A stretch of DNA of 64,000 bases from Bog-756 sp963741055 (GTDB lineage Bacteria > Actinomycetota > Acidimicrobiia > Acidimicrobiales > RAAP-2). The notes beneath the pieces are model-generated. The model was given only the letters and a program-made list of their open reading frames with translations, ran no database searches and was not told where the DNA came from. Each line of letters opens with the position of its first letter. The stretch's first letter is position 1. The stretch lies in assembly GCA_963741055.1 (NCBI GenBank), contig CAVUGU010000014.1:124001-188000 (forward strand), in the 5' to 3' direction. Of this stretch, positions 1 through 8,065 are shown in pieces. The translations under genes were made by a program, and so were the position numbers.

Positions 1-2
1 GC

Positions 3-1178
3 TCGACTTCGTCGGTCGACCTGGTCGCCCCGGTAGTGAGCATGGCGGCGACATCGAACGGCCACGGCTACTGGGAGGTGGCGGCCGACGGTGGGATCTT
101 CTCCTTCGGTGACGCTCAGTTCATGGGTTCGATGGGTGGAACCCGGTTGAACGAGCCCGTCGTCGGCATGGCCGCGACGCCGGATGGACGCGGCTATTGG
201 GAGGTGGCGGCCGACGGTGGGATCTTCTCCTTCGGTGACGCTCAGTTCATGGGTTCGATGGGTGGAACCCGGTTGAACGAGCCTGTCGTCGGCATGGCCG
301 CGACGCCGGATGGACGCGGCTATTGGGAGGTGGCGGCCGACGGTGGGATCTTCTCCTTCGGTGACGCTCAGTTCATGGGTTCGATGGGTGGAACCCGGTT
401 GAACGAGCCCGTCGTCGACATGGCCGCGACGCCGGATGGACGCGGCTATTGGGAGGTGGCGGCCGACGGTGGGATCTTCTCCTTTGGCGACGCGCCGTTC
501 CTCGGTTCAATGGGTGGCCAGGCCCTTGCTCAGCCGGTCACCGGCATCGCCGCTTTCCCTGGCGGCCACGGCTATTGGGAGGTTGCCGCAGACGGCGGCA
601 CCTTCGCCTTTGGTTCCAGCCGCTACTTCGGCTCCTACGGGGCAGGTCTTCCCTCGGTGGGTCCGATGTACATGCGATTCGTCGGGATGGCGTCGTCGTC
701 CGACGGCGGGGGCTACTGGCTCGTCGCATCAGGCTTCTGTTCATCGCCGGGTTCGACTGGCCCCTTGAACTTCACCTCTCCCCAGAGCTCCACGCAGGCG
801 TCGCTCGCCGAAATTTCTGCGTATCCCCTCTTCAGCTGTCTCGACCAAGTGCAGTTCCGCTTCGCCGTTCCCGCGCCGGCTGCCACTGGATACGACGTCC
901 GCTACGTCGCCGCCCCCACCGCAAGCCCCTCGGGGCTTCCCGTCCGTATGGCCGGCAACGCCTTCCTGCAGATCACTCTCACTCCGGCCAACGCCAACGA
1001 CTACACCGGCCCCACCGATATCGTCCCGACGGGTACGAAGAACATCGAGGACATCCGCCTGACCCAGAACTTTGAGGGTGTGATGACCTGGGATGTCGGG
1101 CTGGCGCACACTGCGCCCGTATGGGTGGGCCAGCCCCCACCCGGTGGCAGCCAGTTCCTGGTTGTCAACATCGGCTGA
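3..1178 (+). CDS. Secreted 42-residue-repeat protein with C-terminal AMIN-like domain (5' partial)
   Basis: The frame is open to the left edge and the residues before the first internal start already match the repeat (VAPVVSMAAT), so the gene begins outside the window. It holds at least four 42-residue units with the core GYWEVAADGGIFSFGDA, each ending LNEPVV, then a degenerate unit and a linker. The last 135 residues resemble the actinobacterial AMIN-like domain: YDVRYVA, a VRMAGNAFLQITL strand, FEGVMTWDVGL, and a final hydrophobic strand. Such repeats occur in exported actinobacterial surface proteins and look like small propeller blades. The role is unknown; peptidoglycan or surface-glycan binding is inferred from the AMIN-like end. 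A second protein with the same repeat is encoded about 16 kb downstream. Confidence 0.8.
   Translation, partial: STSSVDLVAPVVSMAATSNGHGYWEVAADGGIFSFGDAQFMGSMGGTRLNEPVVGMAATPDGRGYWEVAADGGIFSFGDAQFMGSMGGTRLNEPVVGMAATPDGRGYWEVAADGGIFSFGDAQFMGSMGGTRLNEPVVDMAATPDGRGYWEVAADGGIFSFGDAPFLGSMGGQALAQPVTGIAAFPGGHGYWEVAADGGTFAFGSSRYFGSYGAGLPSVGPMYMRFVGMASSSDGGGYWLVASGFCSSPGSTGPLNFTSPQSSTQASLAEISAYPLFSCLDQVQFRFAVPAPAATGYDVRYVAAPTASPSGLPVRMAGNAFLQITLTPANANDYTGPTDIVPTGTKNIEDIRLTQNFEGVMTWDVGLAHTAPVWVGQPPPGGSQFLVVNIG
42..545 (+). repeat. 126-bp in-frame tandem repeat, four units
   Basis: Units begin at 42, 168, 294 and 420, each on an ATG in the reading frame. Units two and three are nearly identical over the whole 126 bases and differ by single bases such as cccgtc versus cctgtc. 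Each unit encodes one 42-residue repeat. Near identity at the DNA level implies recent duplication or gene conversion and makes the copy number liable to collapse in assembly. Confidence 0.92.
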
Positions 1179-1819
1179 GGGCGCACCGCCTCTCCGACGT
1201 TGGTAACGCTTGTATCGCAGATGGAGAGCGGCTCAGCTACAACGTTTGATCCACACGTAGCCCCTTCATGGCTCAGAAGGCCGGTCAAGGACTATCCATA
1301 AAGTGCCGGTAGGGGGCAGTGTCGATCGCTGGCCCGGTCCCGGCGATGATGTGGAACGGCCTGTCAACCCCCCGCGAGGACTTTCTTTCACTGTCTCTTT
1401 GGGCGCGACGCACCAGAGGTGCGGCGCCTGATTGTTGGTAAGCAGTCGGACGGGGCCCCGGGGTCAACACGCAGCGCCCGGAGCCCGAAGGGTGAGGACG
1501 AACGGTGTGGACGTCGGGGTGGAGGCTGCTACTCGACTCCCCGTGGTGACGAAGGTGGCGGCCGGATAAGCCATCGACGACGCGCCGGAGCGCAGTGGAT
1601 CGGAGAACCGCCACGATGATGTACGCGTGTCGAAATCGCAGTAAAGCCATTCGCAGGTGGTTGCCTCTGAATCAGGGCGCCCGTGACACCTCGCGAAGAG
1701 AGATGCTGGGCATAACGCCGGCGAGGATCGGATCTGCTGCGGCGGTGCTCCGGCGCGTCGTGGAGGGCTCGACCAGACTGGCGCCGATCGCGCGCTGATC
1801 GAGGAGGAGATCATGGTGC
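1179..1819. other. Non-coding stretch, probably including the 3' flank of the IS110 element
   Basis: No open frame here has a convincing start, ribosome site or recognisable product. The part next to the transposase stop is probably still insertion-sequence DNA. IS110/IS1111 elements carry a long non-coding end that specifies the bridge RNA, upstream of the transposase in the IS110 group and downstream in the IS1111 group. I could not identify the element ends or a clear RNA fold by eye. The first 100 bases are the 3' flank of the repeat protein gene. Confidence 0.4.
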
Positions 1820-2925
1820 TCAGTTCTCGGCGGTCATCTCGGCCCAGAGGAACCCGGCGAGCTCGCGGGCGATGGCGGCGGCCACCACCGAGCGCACGTT
1901 CTTGTGGGCGGCGAGTGCTCGGAACCGGCGTGGAGAGACGGACTTGTGCGGCCCACGAACGGGCCACGGTCTCAGGCGGCACGCCCTTTTGCCGCTCGCG
2001 GATCCCGGCGCCGACGTTGGGGCTGTGCTGGTAGGCCCAGGCCGCTTCGCACAGCTGTCCTCGCAGGTGGGCGTTGCCGGCCCGGGTGATCGATCCTCGG
2101 CGCTGCGTGAGTCCGGTCGAGTCCTCGCCGGGCACGAGCCCGGTGAAGCTCATGAAGGGTCTCGCCTTCGGGAACCGGCGCCAGTCGAAGACCTCGGCCG
2201 CGAGACACAGCGCACCGATTCGGGTGACACCCCGGTAGGCGGCGAGGCGGGAGCACCTGGTCGCCGAAGGGATCCTTCTCACACCACGGGAGGAGATCGG
2301 CCTCGACCGCCTCGAGCGCGGTGTCTCGCAGCTTCACCGTGGCGAGGTAGTGGGAGTAGGTGGCAGCCAAGTGCTGGGTCGTCGAAGGACAACGTCGCCA
2401 ACCAGCGTCGGTGACGCTCGGTCCAGGGTGATCCGCCCCGCCACACGACGCTGTGGCGAAGCAGGAACCCGCTCAGGCGGTTGCGACCTCGCGTCAGGTC
2501 CTGGACCATGTCGCCGCGGGTCCGGCAGAGGTCGCGCACTCCTTCCTGGGCCGGAGTGGGGACCGCGATCGGGGTGAGCTCACCGGCTCGGTGCAGCCCG
2601 GCCAGTCGTCTCGCATCCCGGCGGTCGGTCTTGACCCGGTCGCCCGAACCCTTCGGGATGAGAGAGGGCGCCACCACGTCGCAACGCACCCCCATCGAGG
2701 TGAGCTGGCGATGCAGGTCGTAGCCGGTCGGGCCGGCCTCGTAGCAGGCCCAGATCCCCTTCGGCGCCCGATCCGCTTGACGAGGCGTCGGACCGAGTCG
2801 GCGTCGTGGAAGATCTTGTCGACTTCCGCTATGTCACGATCGGGCGGCAGCACCGCCACTGCGATCGAGTTCTTCGACACGTCCATCCCCAGGTGGATGA
2901 ACCCTCGGTGGGCAATACTGGACAC
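1820..2925 (-). pseudogene. IS110-family transposase, multiply frameshifted
   Basis: Read on the minus strand from ATG at 2925, the protein starts with FIHLGMDVSKNSIAVAVL, the first Asp segment of the DEDD RuvC-like domain. The match continues in other frames: CYEAGPTGYDL (Glu) after a shift near 2755, then KTDRRDARRLA (two Asp), then a shift near 2390, a shift near 2280, and the C-terminal transposase domain with FTGLVPGEDSTG (region of the catalytic Ser) and ITRAGNAHLRGQL. A last shift near 1925 leads to the end ARELAGFLWAEM before a stop at 1820. All family landmarks are present but four frame changes are needed, so no active transposase is made from the sequence as given. The 297 bases upstream to the next gene show no other gene. 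Confidence 0.88.
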
Positions 2926-3222
2926 GGCTGGCTCCTTCCTTCCGTATGTCGGCTCCGTTCACCGCATAATTGAATGATCCACGTAGATGCGGATTCCGGA
3001 GGAGCCGGCCGTTCCATACTGAATCAGGGGCAGCATGGTCCTGCGCACGTCGGAACCTCAGCGCGCACCATTGAGATCGTCCCTAGACCGCAGCTCGCCA
3101 AGCGGCAAGGCCGACCTCTGTTCGCGCCGTCCTGCTCGCGTCGGCGACCGTCCGAACGCGCCCACACAGTCCCATGGCAGACTGCGTGGGACCGCGGGAC
3201 ATCGACGAGTGGGAGGTACGAA

Positions 3223-3486
3223 ATGTATGCAGTTGTGGCTACGGTCGACATCACCGACCGCGAGCCGGCCGACAAGACCCTTGTGGAGCAGGTCATCCCG
3301 ATGGTCAGGCAGGCGCCTGGATTCCTCGGTGGGTACTGGGTGCGCCTCGATGAGGGTCACGGCACATCGGTAGTCGTCTTCGAGACGGAAGAGCAGGCGC
3401 GCGCCGGAGCTCCCGAGGTTGGCGGCGGGATGCCGGGCGTCACCTTCACCAGTGTGATGTTCGGCGAAGTGGCCGGGCACGCCTGA
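3223..3486 (+). CDS. Small ferredoxin-fold (antibiotic biosynthesis monooxygenase-like) protein
   Basis: 87 residues starting MYAVVATVDITDRE. The ATG at 3223 follows a GGGAGG ribosome site at 3211; the frame is open further upstream but that part has no family character. The pattern of an N-terminal beta strand, a helix ending VRQAPGFLGGYWV, a short strand VVVFETEEQA and a final strand VTFTSVMFGEV is that of the dimeric alpha/beta-barrel (ABM-like) superfamily. Family members include small oxygenases and stress or heme-related proteins, so no substrate can be given. A methyltransferase gene follows after 12 bases and is probably co-transcribed. Confidence 0.72.
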   Translation: MYAVVATVDITDREPADKTLVEQVIPMVRQAPGFLGGYWVRLDEGHGTSVVVFETEEQARAGAPEVGGGMPGVTFTSVMFGEVAGHA

Positions 3487-3498
3487 CTCCCTGCGACA

Positions 3499-4338
3499 AT
3501 GTCAGGGACGATCACCGAGCGGATCGAGCGATACATCCTCGACGGCAGTGACGAAGACCTGAAGAGGCTCCTTCGGATAGCTGAGCTCAACGCCGAGATG
3601 GCCCGAGCGGCCTTTAGTTATGTGGGTGTTGGCGAGGGCTGGCGGACCATCGACTGCGGGTGCGGACCATTGGGCGTCCTGCCGATCCTGGCGGAAATGG
3701 TGGGTTCCAACGGAAAGGTCGTCGGCATCGACTTCACCATTGGCACCGTCGAGCGAGCGCGCGAAGTGGTGGAGCAACTCGGGTTACCGAATGTGGAGGT
3801 GATCCAGGCTGAAATCCACGAGGTCGATACGGTGAGCCTCGGTGGGCCTTTTGACCTGGCCTACACCAGGTGCTTCTTGATGCACCAAGCTGACCCGGCT
3901 GAGTGCCTGATCGCCATTGCCGCACTGATTCGACCTGGCGGTTGGATCATCGCCCAAGAGCCGCTTGCTAGCCCTCCGCCACATGCCCATCCGGCGTCGG
4001 AAGCACTCGGGAGCTACTGGGCGCTCATGCATGAGGTGATGGAACGCTCAGGTCTCTCCCGCGGAGCCGTCGCCTCGTTGTCGAGTTGTGCTCGGACCGC
4101 GGGTCTTGAAGTTGTGCGAACAAAGGGAGCGTTCAACGTCATCGATCCCGAAGTCGGCTTCCCCGTACATGCCGCCACACTCGCAGCCTTCAGAGACCGG
4201 GCCCTCGCTTCTGGCGTCGCATCTACATCTGAGCTGGACAGCCTGATCAGCGAGCTTCAGCTCGCTGCAACAAGCGGTGATTACGAGTGGGTTTCGTCCC
4301 CGCACTTCCTGGAACTGACCCTACAGAAGCTGACTTGA
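3499..4338 (+). CDS. Class I SAM-dependent methyltransferase
   Basis: 279 residues. Motif I is TIDCGCGPLGVLPILAEMVG near residue 50, followed by VVGIDF (acidic residue at the end of strand 2), an EIHEVD segment, and LIRPGGWIIAQEP, the usual post-motif III strand. The N-terminal 45 residues are helical and resemble UbiE-like or small-molecule methyltransferases acting on hydrophobic substrates. It starts at ATG 3499, directly after the ABM-like gene. The substrate is not evident. A related but shorter protein is encoded on the minus strand at 27058-27705, with a similar GGWVVAQEP motif. Confidence 0.8.
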   Translation: MSGTITERIERYILDGSDEDLKRLLRIAELNAEMARAAFSYVGVGEGWRTIDCGCGPLGVLPILAEMVGSNGKVVGIDFTIGTVERAREVVEQLGLPNVEVIQAEIHEVDTVSLGGPFDLAYTRCFLMHQADPAECLIAIAALIRPGGWIIAQEPLASPPPHAHPASEALGSYWALMHEVMERSGLSRGAVASLSSCARTAGLEVVRTKGAFNVIDPEVGFPVHAATLAAFRDRALASGVASTSELDSLISELQLAATSGDYEWVSSPHFLELTLQKLT

Positions 4339-4411
4339 ACTTCATCGCTGGGTCTGGCCCATATGTGAAGTGTCGCTGAGGCGGTCGGCGAAGGCCGATG
4401 GTCGGCGTCTG

Positions 4412-4433
4412 AGTCCGCGAAAAGTCCGCGAAA
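4412..4433. repeat. Two 11-bp direct repeats in the crotonase upstream region
   Basis: The unit AGTCCGCGAAA occurs twice head to tail (4412-4422 and 4423-4433) and is followed by a third AGTC. It lies in the 318-base non-coding gap 4339-4656, which otherwise contains only the two palindromes listed separately. The function is unknown. Confidence 0.55.
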
Positions 4434-4536
4434 AGTCAATCGCGTACCACTCACAGCCATCATCAGCCATCGGCGAAATCCCTGGTCGACGCCATTTTCG
4501 ACGGCGAACCCGCTGGTGGCAGCCGAACCTGAGTTC

Positions 4537-4550
4537 TAGAATGCGTTCTA
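4537..4550. promoter_or_regulatory. KstR-like palindrome upstream of the crotonase/thioesterase genes
   Basis: TAGAA-TGCG-TTCTA is a perfect 5+5 inverted repeat. It fits the published KstR operator pattern TnnAACnnGTTnnA with one mismatch (AAT for AAC). KstR is the TetR-family repressor of sterol degradation in mycobacteria and rhodococci. The position, about 105 bases before the crotonase start, suits an operator. A similar site lies at 7971-7984. Confidence 0.5.
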
Positions 4551-4560
4551 AATCTGACCC

Positions 4561-4574
4561 CGCTGACGTCAGCG
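4561..4574. promoter_or_regulatory. Perfect 14-bp palindrome CGCTGACGTCAGCG
   Basis: The 14 bases equal their own reverse complement with no spacer. The palindrome lies 10 bases after the KstR-like site and about 80 bases before the crotonase start codon. Placement and symmetry suggest a dimeric regulator site, but I do not recognise the regulator. Confidence 0.4.
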
Positions 4575-4656
4575 GACGTTCGAATCGCCCGTCCGCGCCC
4601 TCCTCGGCTCGGCGAGCGCCTCGGCACGCCAGAGGATCGGCCCAAGGAGGACCTCC

Positions 4657-5452
4657 GTGATCGGCACCGAACATCTGACCTTCGAGCGAGTCGGCCCGAC
4701 TGCGGTCGTCACCATGAACCGGCCCGAGGCGAAGAACGCGCTCTCCGGCCCAATGCTGGTCGGGATGGTCGACGCCTGGACGGAGATCGACTCCAACGAC
4801 GAGATCCGCTGCGCCATCCTGACCGGCGCCGGCGGGACCTTCTGCGCCGGGATGGACTTGAAGTCGATGTCGGGTCCGGGGAACGAAGAAGTCAAGCAGC
4901 GAATGGCCGAAGACCCCGACCTCCACTGGAAGGCGTTGCTCCGGCATTACTCGCTGAAGAAGCCGCTGATCGCGGCGGTCGAGGGTTGGGCGGTTGCGGG
5001 CGGGACGGAGATCCTGCAGGCGACCGACATCCGGGTGGCAGGAGAGGGTGCGAAGTTCGGCGTCTTCGAGGCGAGGCGGGGGCTCTTCCCGCTCGGCGGT
5101 TCGACGGTCCGGCTCCGGCGACAGATCCCCTTCACCGTCGCGATGGACCTTCTTGCTCACCGCCAGGGAGGTCTCCGCTCAGGAGGCGAAGGAGATCGGA
5201 CTCATCGGCCGGGTCGTTCCCGACGGCAAGGCGCTCGACACCGCGCTCGAGATCGCCGAGGTGATCTCGGCCAACGGTCCGCTTGCGGTCGAGGCGATCA
5301 AGGCGTCGGTGAAGGCGACCGAGGGCATTCCCGAGGAGGAGGCCCTGAAGACCGAGCTCGAGATCGGCTGGCCGATCTTCGCGACCGAGGACGCGAAGGA
5401 AGGGCAGAGGGCCTTCGCCGAAAAGCGGACGCCGGTCTACCGGCGCAAGTGA
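4657..5452 (+). CDS. Enoyl-CoA hydratase/isomerase (crotonase), frameshifted
   Basis: The GTG at 4657 follows a strong AAGGAGG (4644-4650). The first frame gives about 165 residues with AVVTMNRPEAKNALS, the oxyanion-hole strand FCAGMDLKSM, GWAVAGGTEI and KFGVFEARRGLFPLGGS. After about 5152 the match continues in the +1 frame as LLTAREVSAQEAKEIGLIGRV and ends at 5452, giving about 264 residues in total, normal for the family. Removing one base near 5152 restores a single frame. It would hydrate 2-enoyl-CoA esters in beta-oxidation or a related side-chain pathway. It precedes a hotdog thioesterase by about 30 bases, suggesting one operon under the upstream palindromes. Confidence 0.85.
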
Positions 5453-5483
5453 GCGACAAGTCGCCCGTGAGGACCGCAAGTCG

Positions 5484-6245
5484 GTGACATCGGAAGAGGA
5501 CCCGCGGCGCAGGCTCTCGGCCGCCATGCGCTCGATCGCCTCGATGACGGTCGCGGCGGAGCTCGATGACGACGTGCTCGATGAGGCCGTCGATACCGTC
5601 GAGTCGCTCGAGGCGAAGATGAAGGCCGCGAGCGGCCCGGGAAAGCGTCCCCGCGCCGTGCCGGACACCGCTCGACCTGCGCAGGAGTTCTTCCCCACCA
5701 GTCCGATCATCGGAATGGAGAACCCCATCTCCCCTCCGGTTCGTGTCGAAGTCATCCGCCGAGACGACGGTCGCTTCCGAGAGATCCGCGCCGAGGCGAA
5801 CTTCGACTTCCAGTACGAGGGACCTCCCACCTGCGTCCACGGGGGCGTCATCGCCGAGACCTTCGACGAGGTCCTCGGAGCGGCCACCATCGCCGCTGGC
5901 CACCCTGGCATGACCGGCACTCTGACCATCAAGTACCGCAAGCCCACACCTCTGCGCGCCGACCTCCGCCTCGAGGCGCGCCTGACCGGCAGGAGCGGGC
6001 GGAAGATCCGCGCGTGGGCGGGTCTCTACGACGGCGACACGCTCACCGCCGAGGCAGAGGGCATCTTCATCGAGGTCCGAGCGGTCCAGTTCATCGGCAT
6101 CGCCGAGCGCAACGCCTCGAGCGACGACCCGATCATCCGCGAGGCGATCCGGGTCGAAGCAGCTCGGAGTGGTGCGGCATCCGACGTGCAGGGTGCCATC
6201 GACGAGCTCACCGCGGTCGATCCGGAGGAGCTCCCGCCGTTCTGA
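5484..6245 (+). CDS. PaaI-type hotdog acyl-CoA thioesterase
   Basis: 253 residues. The catalytic hotdog domain occupies about residues 105-205: FQYEGPPTCVHGGVIAETFDEVLG forms the long central helix with the HGG loop, followed by TGTLTIKYRKPTPL and RKIRAWAGLYDGDTLTAEAEGIFIE. The N-terminal 100 residues are an extension containing a helical segment. It would hydrolyse acyl-CoA esters in the cytoplasm. The start is GTG at 5484. Lying directly behind the crotonase, it probably acts in the same acyl-CoA pathway. Confidence 0.78.
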   Translation: MTSEEDPRRRLSAAMRSIASMTVAAELDDDVLDEAVDTVESLEAKMKAASGPGKRPRAVPDTARPAQEFFPTSPIIGMENPISPPVRVEVIRRDDGRFREIRAEANFDFQYEGPPTCVHGGVIAETFDEVLGAATIAAGHPGMTGTLTIKYRKPTPLRADLRLEARLTGRSGRKIRAWAGLYDGDTLTAEAEGIFIEVRAVQFIGIAERNASSDDPIIREAIRVEAARSGAASDVQGAIDELTAVDPEELPPF

Positions 6246-6285
6246 CCTCGCATGCCGGAGCCTTCGTCTGGCGCCGGCGACGCCG

Positions 6286-7836
6286 TCAGATCTTCTCCCG
6301 CCCCTCCCAGTAGGGATCGCGCAGCTTTCGCTTGTAGAGCTTGCCGTTCGGGTCGCGGGGCATCGAGTCGGTGAAGTCGATCGACTTCGGGGTCTTGAAC
6401 TTGGCAAGGCGAGTCGAGCAGTACTCGATGATCTCGGAAGCAAGCTCGTCGCTCGGCTCGACGCCCTCGGCGGGCTCGACGACCGCCTTGACCTCCTCGC
6501 CCCAGTCGTCGTGGGGGATGCCGAAGACCGCGACGTCGGCGACCTTCGGGAATCCGAGGAGGACGTTCTCGATCTCGGCCGGGTAGATGTTCGCACCGCC
6601 GGAGATGATCATGTCGATCTTCCGGTCGCGAAGGAAGAGGTAGCCGTCCTCGTCGATCAGCCCGACGTCGCCGACCGTGAAGAAGCTACCGATTCGGTTC
6701 GCCTTCGTCTTCTTCTCGTCCTTGTGGTACGAGAATCCACCGGTCTGCATGGACATGTAGACGGTGCCGATGACGTTCGGTTCCTCGATGCGATTTCCTT
6801 CGTCGTCGAAGATGGCGATCTCCGAGATCGGCCATGGCAAGCCCACGGTGCCCGGCTTCTCGAGCCACTGCTCGGCAGTGACCAGGGTCCCGCCGCCCTC
6901 GGACGCCGCGTAGTACTCGTCGATGGCGTTGCCCCACCACTCGATCATCTTGTACTTGACGTCGACCGGGCAGGGCGCCGCCGCGTGGATCATGTGCCGA
7001 AGCGAGGACATGTCGTACTTCGACCGGACGTCTTCGGGAAGCGCCAGCAACCGATGGAATTGGGTGGGAACCATGTGGGAGCTGGTCACGCGATAGCGCT
7101 CGATGAGTGCGAGCATCTCCTCGGGCACCCACTTGTCCATCAGGACGATGGTGTGCCCCAGGTGGATCGAAGCTCCGGAGAACCGGAGCACCGCGGTGTG
7201 ATAGAGCGGCGAGCCGACGATGTGGACGTTGTCGTCGTGAGGTTGGATTCCGAAGAGGAAGAGGATGCCCGACAGACCGAGCGCCGCGTCCTCGGGCGAG
7301 AGCCCGCTCAACGGCCGGTAGACACCTTTCGGGTTGCCGGTCGTCCCCGACGTGTAGTTCATGACATCGCCGATGGTCCGGTCCTCGGGGTCGGTGGTCG
7401 GTTGCGCGTCGCGCACGGCAGAGAAGGAGCCGAACCCGGCGACCTCGCCGACCGAGAAGCAGGCCGAGGAGGGGAGCTCCGCCTCCTTGGCCGCCTCGAG
7501 CGCGACGTCGGCGAAGCGCTCGTGGGCGACGAACGCCTTGGCGTCCGAGTCGCGCAGGATGTAGGCGACCTCCGGGCCGACCAGGTGGTGGTTGATCGGC
7601 ACCAGGTACCAGCCGGCCTGGAGGGTGGCGAGGTAGAGCTCGAACATCTCGACCCCGTTGGGGAGCAGGGTGGCGACCACGTCGCCGTTGCCGAGCCCGA
7701 GCTTCCGCAAGCCGTGGACGACCTGGTTCACCCGCCCCAGCAACTCACCCGCGGTGTACTCGGTGCCGTCGGGAGCCACCAGCGCGAGGTAGTCGGGGTC
7801 TTCGTGCGCCAGTGCCCAGAATCCGAGATCGCCCAT
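6286..7836 (-). CDS. Long-/medium-chain acyl-CoA synthetase (AMP-binding)
   Basis: 516 residues from ATG 7836, which has AAGGGGGG about 9 bases upstream; the frame is open for another 27 residues, which lack family character. The AMP-binding P-loop YTSGTTGNPKGV is near residue 160, EYYAASEGG is the motif before the adenine site, TVGDVGLIDEDGYLFLRDRKIDMIISGG is hinge motif A8, and the catalytic lysine motif PRDPNGKLYKRKL sits near the C-terminus. It activates a carboxylic acid to the acyl-CoA via an acyl-adenylate. It is transcribed away from an SDR gene, with a KstR-like site between them, which suggests a fatty or steroid side-chain substrate (inference). Confidence 0.9.
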   Translation of the reverse strand: MGDLGFWALAHEDPDYLALVAPDGTEYTAGELLGRVNQVVHGLRKLGLGNGDVVATLLPNGVEMFELYLATLQAGWYLVPINHHLVGPEVAYILRDSDAKAFVAHERFADVALEAAKEAELPSSACFSVGEVAGFGSFSAVRDAQPTTDPEDRTIGDVMNYTSGTTGNPKGVYRPLSGLSPEDAALGLSGILFLFGIQPHDDNVHIVGSPLYHTAVLRFSGASIHLGHTIVLMDKWVPEEMLALIERYRVTSSHMVPTQFHRLLALPEDVRSKYDMSSLRHMIHAAAPCPVDVKYKMIEWWGNAIDEYYAASEGGGTLVTAEQWLEKPGTVGLPWPISEIAIFDDEGNRIEEPNVIGTVYMSMQTGGFSYHKDEKKTKANRIGSFFTVGDVGLIDEDGYLFLRDRKIDMIISGGANIYPAEIENVLLGFPKVADVAVFGIPHDDWGEEVKAVVEPAEGVEPSDELASEIIEYCSTRLAKFKTPKSIDFTDSMPRDPNGKLYKRKLRDPYWEGREKI

Positions 7837-7970
7837 GTGATCGGTCCCCCCTTGTGCCGGATGGTACCGGTTGTCCTGTCGTTCGCCGCCTGCTGGTGCG
7901 GCTGGCTCACTCGGCACGGTCAGCGGGCCGACCGGGTGGCACCGGACCGCCGGAGGACGCTAGAACAGGT

Positions 7971-7984
7971 TCTCGTAGACGGTC
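7971..7984. promoter_or_regulatory. KstR-like palindrome between divergent acyl-CoA synthetase and SDR genes
   Basis: The sequence is T-AGAAC-AG-GTTCT-C, a perfect 5+5 inverted repeat with the AACnnGTT core, differing from TnnAACnnGTTnnA only at the last position. It lies in the 229-base gap between the starts at 7836 (minus) and 8066 (plus), where one dimeric repressor could control both promoters. Confidence 0.5.
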
Positions 7985-8065
7985 AACCTCCGGTCGCTCG
8001 GGGAGCCGCGTTCAGCCGGCGCCAGATCGTCATCGGACCGTTCGAAACGGAGGAGCAACTTCTCA

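Noticed and set aside
42..545. Regularly spaced repeats that could be mistaken for a CRISPR array
   Set aside because: Units are 126 bases, contiguous and in one reading frame coding GYWEVAADGG blocks; there are no unique spacers.
1595..1798. Short plus-strand frame next to the IS110 remnant
   Set aside because: Arg-rich with no ribosome site or family match; probably chance in IS flank.
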